Shown here: piece after piece, positions 18,421-24,718 of the stretch
How the letters are laid out: each line of letters starts with the position of its first letter
Position numbering within the stretch: position 1 is the stretch's first letter
Source of the DNA: Chara braunii
Lineage: Eukaryota; Streptophyta; Charophyceae; Charales; Characeae
Direction: 5' to 3'
Length of the DNA: 24,718 nt
Assembly: GCA_003427395.1 (NCBI GenBank)
Contig: BFEA01000717.1
Coordinates: 593,401 to 618,118, forward strand
Translations under genes and position numbers: made by a program
The notes under the pieces: generated by a model
Databases searched by the model: none
The model's input: the letters and a program-made list of their open reading frames with translations, nothing else
What the model was told of the DNA's origin: nothing

Positions 18421-18643
18421 CCTCCACCTTTTCAGCACAGCAACCAGACCCCGTGCTGCCTTTCCGCACGGGATGGGTAAATCTAGAGGGTGTGTTTGCC
18501 TACCTCTAGAGGTAGAGGTAGGCAAACACACCCTCTAGATTTACCCATCCCTAGAGGTAGGCAAATGCACCCTCTAGATTTACCCATCCCGTGTGGAAAG
18601 GAAGCACGAGGATTGGTTGGTGTGCTGAAAAAGCGGAGGTAGG
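18421..18643. repeat. Foldback with perfect 39-bp arms and a tandem third arm
   Basis: A 39-bp unit starting TAGAGGTAGGCAAACACACC occurs at 18513-18551 and again in tandem at 18552-18590 with two mismatches. Its exact inverse lies at 18470-18508, only 4 bases from the first copy. Outer sequences (TTTTCAGCACAGCAACCAG... at 18430 and its partner ending near 18640) extend the pairing with mismatches. Confidence 0.85.
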
Positions 18644-18959
18644 CAGAGTGGAAACAGAAATGAGTCCGTTGGCCGCAAGCAGTGGAGTCCCAAAAAATGC
18701 CTTTCAAATTCAAAGGCTTGCCGCCATCCAGTGGGGTCCAACCCTAAGCCTTTCTAGAGCGCGGATTGGTTGACACCCCGGCCATGAAACTTCACTGTTT
18801 CACAAACAGGGGGCCTGTGGATATCAATCTCCATCCACGGACTGTATGTGCCACGAAAGGCTGCACATGATTGAAAACGCCAGCAAGTCGTTGTAAAACG
18901 TCTCTAGTGGGTCCCGACCCCTGTGGTCCTGTCAGGACCCACTAGCAGCGTTGCACAAC

Positions 18960-19007
18960 ATGTGTGACGCTGTTTTCGCATTAAAAAAATGGTTTTGCCG
19001 ATTTTTG
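18960..19007. repeat. 49-bp dispersed repeat, copy 2
   Basis: Matches 16279-16327 (ATGTGTGACGCTGTTTTCGC...). It lies between repeat R copy 1 and a LINE tail fragment. Confidence 0.85.
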
Positions 19008-19017
19008 TCTGTGAACT

Positions 19018-19090
19018 TTTTTTTTTTTTTTAAATAAAAAAGCTCCAATCTATTCATGGGGAGCAACACGTGCTGGCAGGCCCGTTCCAT
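19018..19090 (-). mobile_element. Short LINE 3'-tail fragment with poly(A)
   Basis: On the minus strand, CCAGCACGTGTTGCTCCCCA and TGAATAGATTGGAGC match the 3' tails of LINE-B (13800s) and LINE-C (20021-20065), followed by TTTTTTATTT and an A-run. It is either an extremely 5'-truncated LINE insertion or a short element that borrowed the LINE tail. Confidence 0.6.
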
Positions 19091-19267
19091 ATAGAAAATT
19101 ACATAGGATTTTGAAAAAAATTGAGAATTTGCAGTACCGGGGCCACTACCCGGCTTTGGCTAAGAGCTAGATTATGAGATACAAACAAGCTACCGAAAAT
19201 AGGCAAAAATTCAGGAACAGACTCAGACTAAAGAGAGCAAAAGCATTTTCTGGCTTCTCTTGTCAGC

Positions 19268-19640
19268 CAATGGGCTGCGTCCTCTTAAGGTCATTTTTCT
19301 GTTTTGCCGATCCCATGGAGGCTGAGAGCAATGAGGAAGCAAAGAGGAAGCAAGGGGGAAGCAACAGGGAAACGTTGCAAAATCACCCCCTACCTCAAGA
19401 ATGGGCAAAAAATGCAACGGATGAATTATAGTGGAATTCGAATTAAAAAATCAAGAGAAGTAAGCCTTTCCTCGAATGCGGATTGGTTGACACCCCGGCC
19501 ACGAAACTTCACGATTTCACAAACAGGTGGCCCGTGGAAATCAATCTCCATCCACGGACTGTATGTGTCACGAAAGGCCGCACGTGATTGAAAATGCCAG
19601 CAAGTCATTGTAAAACGTCTCTAGTGGGTCCCGACCCCTG
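19268..19640. repeat. Dispersed repeat R, copy 2 (uninterrupted)
   Basis: The same sequence as 17981-18923 without the MITE. At 19461-19463 it holds a single TAA at the insertion point and serves as a related empty site. No gene is seen. Confidence 0.85.
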
Positions 19641-19891
19641 GGGCTAGGACATACTAGCGCGATTTCAAACTGATGTGGTCGCGTTTTTAACGACGTGTCC
19701 GGTCCGTAGATGTTTCAACGATCATGCGGCCCTGCACAGTCGGATAGAATCAAAACAGTATTTCACTGGACTGTCCAATGGATGCCCGTGAATATAAGAG
19801 GCATACCTACTTCTAATCGGATTATGCACTGTAGCTCCGTCTCATTTCTATAAACTTTTGGGGTGGGGGGTGTTTTTAGGACGTCTTCTTC
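19641..19891. other. No gene seen; left flank of LINE-C
   Basis: Unique-looking sequence up to the 15-bp target duplication. Short frames only. Confidence 0.5.
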
Positions 19892-19906
19892 GTCATCGGC
19901 CTCCTT
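19892..19906. repeat. LINE-C target-site duplication, 3' copy
   Basis: GTCATCGGCCTCCTT, identical to 23169-23183. It directly follows the poly(A) of LINE-C when read on the minus strand. Confidence 0.9.
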
Positions 19907-19924
19907 TTTTTTTTTTTTTTTTTT

Positions 19925-20717
19925 AAGAAACACCCCCTGCAGTGCTAGTGGTGCTGATAAGGGCAGACACTGTCTCTTATACACATCTAGATGTGTATAA
20001 GAGACAGCCTGTGGAGAGGCTCCATCTATTGGTGGGGAGCATCACCTGCTGGAAAACGGGTCCAGCGTCCCTTATACAGAGTAGGTACAAGATGAATGAA
20101 TGAGAAAATTTGAGGAAAGGAATGAGAAACCTGCCAGCATTGATTACTCTGGCTTCCAGAGGATTAACTGTGCAGGTTTTGTTGAGACCAGGGAAAAACC
20201 TCTTCATCCAATTATCAGATGCCAGATATCTGCTGCTGAAAAAACTAGTTCCTCCCTGATTAAACGAAGAAAAACCTCACGCAGAGGGTTGCCTGTGTTA
20301 CTGTGTAGAATGTTAAGGAAGGAAAACCACCTCTTTCTCCTAGCCCTTTGCCAATTAACTGCGATTCCAGAGGCCGCATTGAATGCCTCAGACTGAATTA
20401 TCTTGGAATATATTGGTCCACCACCCCACCTCCTGTGTAGTCGACCCTTTCTCCCGGAGGGGCACCGGGAGTCAGGGCCATTTTTAAGTGATACTGCATG
20501 ATTCAAGTAACAGAGGTGGAATGCAATCACGGGAAGGGGGAGGGGACCAGATAGGGTGACCAGACGGGCGAACTCCTGGCAGGGCCGGGTCACTCGGGGA
20601 TCTCGACAAGGGCCAGTGGGTGAGGGGGGAAGGGATCAGGGAAGTCTGTCGGGGGACATAGCGGGAAGGAAGGTTCTATCGACGTCCAGTCCTTAAAAAG
20701 TAGCCGGTAATCCCGTA
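19925..20717 (-). other. LINE-C 3' untranslated region, interrupted by adapter
   Basis: Sequence between the ORF2 end and poly(A). The last part (ACCCGTTTTCCAGCAGGTGA...) aligns with LINE-B 13790-13904 on both sides of the adapter at 19970-20007. Confidence 0.75.
19970..20007. other. Nextera mate-pair junction adapter (assembly artefact)
   Basis: CTGTCTCTTATACACATCT followed directly by its reverse complement AGATGTGTATAAGAGACAG. These two 19-bp Tn5 mosaic ends back to back are exactly the circularisation junction of Illumina Nextera mate-pair libraries. It is a perfect 38-bp palindrome and not a natural feature of the locus. Confidence 0.95.
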
Positions 20718-23163
20718 CTACAACCCTCTCCTGTTGTTGGGCCTCTTGCTTCCTACCACTCCATTCCACTCCATTCCACTCCATTCCACTCTGGCTATCC
20801 ATCCTCCTTCCGCCCCTCCTAACCAGTTGGTGCTGAAGGCGGTGATAGCTCGTTCTACGTCCCTCGTCATTTGTAGCAGGTCCAGCTTGGTCTTCACTTC
20901 CTGCCATCTACTCGTTATTTCCATTTGGATTTGTTGTCGGATTTGGTAAGTTGTCTCTGTTCCTTCCACCCTCACCCCCTCGAGTGCCATCAGGCAGCGG
21001 TGCCACCAAAGTCCCCACAGTACTGCCCTGCGTCCCAGGCTGTACATATTTTCCACGAAAGATGATTCTCTCTGCGCCTGTGGCCAGTGACCCACTAAAA
21101 TGGCTCTCCAAGACCATGGCCATGGTGGATCTGATATCATCTTTCTCCATATCATCTTTCTCCATATCCGATCCCACCAGCGCCATGTGAGCTGTGCCGT
21201 AGGGCACTGCATAAAAATGTGTTCTATGGTTTCGGCCCTTTTCTGTACGGGGAAGGCATTCAGGCACCGTGAACACCAGGGTACCGCCTGGCCTTTCTGC
21301 TCTAGATTCGTGTGATCTATGAGCCAGTCCATGGTGGGTAAACACCGATGTGCAATCTGCCACTGCAGCAGGGAGGAGATCTTAGCTGGTGTGGTTCTGC
21401 CCCCCTGAAACCACCGAATCGGTGTAAGTAAGCTCGTATCTACATTAAGGTGTTTAGCCCATCGATCCATTATTACATCCTTTAGGGGACGTTTGGGCGT
21501 CAGCAACCTATACGTGGACTTGATCGAGAGCTTATGCAGATAGGTGTAGCGGGGGGGGTTTGTTTTTTGTGTGGCTGGGGCCCATCTCCACTCCATTGGG
21601 TCCAGAGCCAAGTGTTGGATACCGATGTCCGGCTGAAAGGCGACCGCCTCCTCTCCTTCTCCCAGCACCCTGACCCTAAAAATATCAGTTTTATCCCTCC
21701 ATTCAAGGGGGTCGCGGCTCCCCTGCAGTGTCCCTGTCTTACGGACTGTGTACCATTCAATTAGTACATCTTGGGGCCTGACCTTGTGGATTGTTCCTAT
21801 GCGTCCCCCCTCTCCTCTGATGGCCACCCAGTCATCCTCCCTGAAAATCGGGCCTTTTCTGAGGGTTCAATACCACGCTAAGGGAATCGTTTCCAGTAGT
21901 TTCTTCAGATTCTCCTCAGTGTGATGACAGTACTTTAGCCTGCTGTGCATCTTTCCCCTGTTTTCCATCTTTTCAGGTTTGAGTCCCATAGGTCCCCGAT
22001 CCAAGTTACCCCGTTCTTTACCCATCCTTTCCAGGGGGATGCCGTGCTGCACCTTATCTGCCCGTGCCTGTCAACTAGCCAGTGGTTTCCGAAGAGTGGT
22101 TGGCGGTATATTTCCTCCCATCTTTCGGGGGGCTGCTTGTCCGGGAGGGGGAGTTTGCGCCAGGTCTTGAGTAAGGAGGGCCATAACTGGTCTATAATAT
22201 CTTCCCCTTGGCCTCCCTCCATCTGCCACTTCCGAGGTATGGTCCAGTACCTGTCCTCTAGCCAGGTGAAGGGGTGTATTTCGGGGGGGGCTGCCAGCGC
22301 CAATCTGGCCAGATGTTCCGGCACCAAAATTTTCCACGGGCTGTTTATTGTTAGAATGAGTTTTTTGATCCACTGGAGCCGCAGGGCTTGTACTTGCGTA
22401 GCCGGATCTATGATTCCCAGACCCCCTATGGCTTTGGGTTGAATGATGGAATCCCATGCGACCCTGCTAATTACGTTTGTCTGTTCATCGTCCCCCCTCC
22501 ATATGTAGGCTGCTACTTTTGACTTTAGCCTCTGCAGCGCTTGTTTGCTTAAGGGTCACAACAATGATTTGTACCATGTTGTTGCAAGCACTACATTATT
22601 TATTATCAAAGCCCTACCAAAAAGGGAAGTGGTCTTGTTCCGCAATTTGGCAAGTTTGGCCAGGGCCGGGGCAGTAATCCATTCGTCACTCATCGGGGGG
22701 CGACCAGTCGCGGTCATAGATACTCATAGGATCCTCAGCGGGGCCTCTAAAGGAAGCCATGAGATGCGGGGGTTTTCCGGTGGCCGGCCTCCTTGGTAGT
22801 GGATCCACCATCCTTGCGTTTTATTCCCCCAGTTGACTTTCATGTCTGAGACTTGGGAAAACTTCTCCATCAGGCGTTGAATTTCCTCCATGTTAGGTGT
22901 GGTAGCTTCTACCATGATTGTGAGATCGTCTGCAAAAAGGGTATGTGGGCTATCTTAATTCTAGAGATATCCTTATTTGTTCGCAGGTTTGCCGCTAGGG
23001 CTTCCATGATAACCAGGAAAAGGAAGGGGGCGATGGGGTCCCCCTGACGGACCAATCTCTCAAGCTTTATTGGGGGGGCCAGGGTTCCGTTAATCTGGAT
23101 CGTAGTAGTGGCGTTCGCGTGCAAGATACTCACCCACCTTCTGAATATCGGTCCGAAATTCAT
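20718..23163 (-). pseudogene. LINE-C ORF2: partial RT plus zinc-binding C-terminus
   Basis: Begins in RT with NFGPIFRRWVSILHANATT, then LVRQGDPIAPFLFLVIMEAL. A frame change near 22945 leads to the catalytic HTLFADDLTIMVEA and DMKVNWGNKTQGWW. Several stops and shifts follow through 22724-22330. Two further long pieces (22327-21935 and 21827-20718) carry the post-RT region, including LLQWQIAHRCLPTMDW and a CX2C...HX4C zinc-binding motif (WCSRC...ETIEHIFMQCP), as in LINE-B. In-frame micro-duplications are a 15-bp repeat at 21134-21163 (IWRKM twice) and three 10-bp units at 20761-20790. Confidence 0.88.
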
Positions 23164-23168
23164 TTTTT

Positions 23169-23183
23169 GTCATCGGCCTCCTT
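23169..23183. repeat. LINE-C target-site duplication, 5' copy
   Basis: GTCATCGGCCTCCTT, the upstream copy of the duplication found at 19892-19906. Confidence 0.9.
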
Positions 23184-23640
23184 CAAAAATGGGAAAAAAG
23201 AAGATTCGACTAAGAATTTTTTTTTTTTGCTCGACCGCAAAGGACCTCTGAAATCCTCAAGGCCAGCAATAACGGAAGTGCAACCCACAGCCCGACGGAA
23301 TGTATCTGGGCCGTGATAGTGTGAGCCATTCGCCATTGAACTGGTGAACGTGGATGGATTTACAAGTTGCATGCATACGTCGTCGTCTTGTGTGTCGTGT
23401 GTCCTTTCGTGAGGCCTCACCTTTTCAAAGAAGCGCCATTTTCCAAAAAGGGAAGTCCATTGCATGTGGAAACGGACTATAACACACCGTGGCAAGGGGA
23501 GGGCCAAAGAAGGTAGTAGGAAGATGCCAAACAAATTTATAGTCACTCGACCGTGAGACTAAGTTTCCTTCATTCGGCCCTGCGCCTATTCCGTTTCTCG
23601 CTGTTGGCGCCATCCCACCTCTCCGGAGCAGCATGTGATG
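23184..23640. other. No gene seen; right flank of LINE-C
   Basis: Mixed sequence with a 12-bp T tract near 23218-23229 and a perfect palindrome GTGAGGCCTCAC near 23409. No convincing coding region. Confidence 0.5.
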
Positions 23641-24250
23641 CGCAACCTCACGGTCTGCGCGGTGTTCCGTACGTCGAACTCCGATCAGAGTGGTTAGGGG
23701 TGTGGCCGAGGATTTTTGGCCATGGCGGTTGAATCACCCGGATGAAATAGGGGATTCTTGCTTCAGGCCGAGGCGCCTGAACGGGGGTTTGAGCTGTTGC
23801 CGGGGGCGAATAACGGGAGAACGGTGCCCTACGGCCCGACCGTCATTACTTCAGGAAAAAGAAAAGAAAACGAGAGGAGAGGGGAGAAGAGGAGCGAAGC
23901 CGATGGGAATGGAGTTCCGTTCCCCGAGGCGCCAGTTTCGCACGACCCTTGGGGGCGGAGGCCCCGAAATCGGGTTCAGGCTTCAACATCCGACTCGTCG
24001 AGTCCGTGTGGACGACATGGCACGGGGCTGCCCGGCGTCGGGCAGGTCGATGGAACCCATGTTCGAAAACGGGCGGGGAGCGAACCCGCGTTTCGGGAGA
24101 GTTTGGGGAATCGGACGGCCCCTTCATACCCCAGGACCAACCGTCGCCACAAGCACGAGTCCCCCTGGCGACACCAGTGGCAATTAAAACTGCGGCCGCC
24201 ATGTGGCGTGCATAGCTGACCAGGGCAAAACTGTGAGGTCTGTGTAGGGC
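23641..24250. other. GC-rich block, no identified gene
   Basis: Base composition rises to about 60 percent GC with many CpGs (GGGCGGGGAGCGAACCCGCG near 24070). Overlapping frames are open on both strands, which is what GC bias alone produces. I saw no rRNA core sequence, tRNA or protein motif. A CpG-rich promoter region or rDNA-spacer-like DNA are possibilities I cannot separate. Confidence 0.4.
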
Positions 24251-24326
24251 AGGATTCAAGGCGGGGAAGAAAATCGCTCAATCAGCACGAACCCACTCCC
24301 TCCTATGTGGCATGCTCGGGTTGGGT

Positions 24327-24335
24327 TATAAAAAT
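24327..24335 (+). promoter_or_regulatory. Possible TATA box
   Basis: GGGTTATAAAAATGG at the edge of the GC-rich block is the best TATA-like sequence in this part of the window. No downstream gene is visible inside the window, so this is only a candidate. Confidence 0.2.
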
Positions 24336-24691
24336 GGATTGGCTCAGTGCGCCGCATCATGCTCCGCAAGTCCGCATCGCAGTATACGCTGTCGTCATCT
24401 GCGATCAGGAAGGGCGGAAGCGCACTACGACGTCCTACGACAAAGTCCGAGCTCGGGCCACGACCCCTGCTCCCGCGCGTCGAGACGAGACCTAACTCCA
24501 TGCAAAAACCAACGAATACCGCCGAAAAGAATGCGCCTAGCTCTCTTTATCTATCTCTCTTTGTAGCATCAACCCAAACGCGGTGTCGAGGATCCCCGAG
24601 TGGGCACAGAGAAGTCGGCCGCTTCGTGGGGACGCGGACGACCAATCTCTCTGAAATTATCTGCCTCCCCTTGGAGTCCCAGCTTGCGCAC

Positions 24692-24712
24692 GATGAGAGA
24701 GAGAGAGAGAGA
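24692..24712. repeat. (GA)n microsatellite at the window end
   Basis: About ten GA units near the right edge. Confidence 0.9.
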
Positions 24713-24718
24713 GGGAGA

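Larger units (their letters stand above)
18153..18744. mobile_element. 592-bp Tourist/PIF-Harbinger-like MITE with TAA duplication
   Basis: Ends GGTTTGGACTCCACT (18153-18167) and AGTGGGGTCCAACCC (18730-18744) are inverted repeats matching at 13 of 15 positions. Flanking TAA occurs at 18150-18152 and 18745-18747. Repeat R copy 2 has a single uninterrupted TAA at the same place (19461-19463), so this is a true insertion. TAA duplication with a GG-TTTGG-like end fits Tourist/Harbinger MITEs. No transposase is present. It carries two internal foldbacks, at 18301-18385 and 18421-18643. Confidence 0.8.
17981..18923. repeat. Dispersed repeat R, copy 1, interrupted by a MITE
   Basis: CAATGGGCTGCGTCCTCT... 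to GTGGGTCCCGACCCCTG matches 19268-19640 at roughly 85-90 percent. It is split by the 592-bp insertion at 18153-18744. The final part includes an 11-bp inverted repeat, CTAGTGGGTCC/GGACCCACTAG (18904-18914, 18935-18945). No coding potential is apparent. Confidence 0.85.
19907..23168 (-). mobile_element. LINE-C: 5'-truncated L1-type LINE insertion
   Basis: On the minus strand the insertion starts inside the RT domain (23168), carries the rest of ORF2 and a 3' UTR, and ends GTGTTTCTT-poly(A) at 19924-19907. A perfect 15-bp duplication flanks it. The 3' tail is homologous to LINE-B. The insertion is 3.26 kb and includes a 38-bp sequencing-adapter artefact at 19970-20007. Confidence 0.92.

Noticed and set aside
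19970-20007. Natural Tn5-like or palindromic element
   Set aside because: Exact identity to two back-to-back Nextera mosaic ends makes library adapter the far simpler explanation.
1-24718. CRISPR arrays, bacterial operons, tRNA or rRNA genes
   Set aside because: No regularly spaced repeats with unique spacers, no ribosome-binding-site-led gene runs, and no rRNA core sequences. The window is plainly eukaryotic repeat DNA.

Overview
This looks like repeat-dense nuclear DNA from a land plant or charophyte alga. The evidence is plant-style Ty3/gypsy and L1-type LINE proteins, an initiator-Met tRNA primer site, plant-type U6 snRNA copies, many MITE-like inverted repeats, and no credible intact host gene. 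The gag and pol wording resembles elements I associate with Chara; that is recollection, not a search result. Every protein-coding segment I can recognise belongs to a broken transposable element.

Layout. (1) 1-5960, minus strand: a decayed Ty3/gypsy LTR retrotransposon that runs off the left edge. Reading leftwards it has a 5' LTR with a TATA box, a tRNA-iMet primer-binding site, a long leader with a (CT)n tract and a GGTCAAC minisatellite, a coiled-coil gag N-terminus, the gag core, a CCHC zinc knuckle, protease, reverse transcriptase and the start of RNase H. (2) 5961-7424: non-element sequence with one weak candidate host exon pair on the minus strand. (3) 7425-9107 (+): LINE-A, truncated at both ends. 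(4) 9112-9719: a 608-bp terminal-inverted-repeat element. (5) 9786-13924 (+): LINE-B, with RT, zinc-binding C-terminus, 3' UTR and poly(A). (6) 13925-16620: an unusual cluster of five U6 snRNA-derived copies among poly(A/T) tracts, microsatellites and a 39-bp-arm hairpin. (7) 17320-19640: nested MITE-like elements, including a TTAA-flanked one and a Tourist-like one whose empty site is preserved in a second repeat copy 700 bp away. (8) 19892-23183 (-): LINE-C, a 5'-truncated LINE bounded by a perfect 15-bp target-site duplication. (9) 23184-24718: GC-rich sequence with no gene I can identify.

How it fits together: the LINEs are the likely source of the reverse transcriptase that copied U6 RNA. 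The best U6 copy has a poly(A) tail and a TT/AAAA-type target site with a short duplication. LINE-B, LINE-C and a short fragment at 19018-19090 share a 3' tail.

Data quality: positions 19970-20007 exactly match the Illumina Nextera mate-pair junction adapter, so there is an uncleaned artefact inside LINE-C. Twenty isolated N calls fall in 11670-12203.
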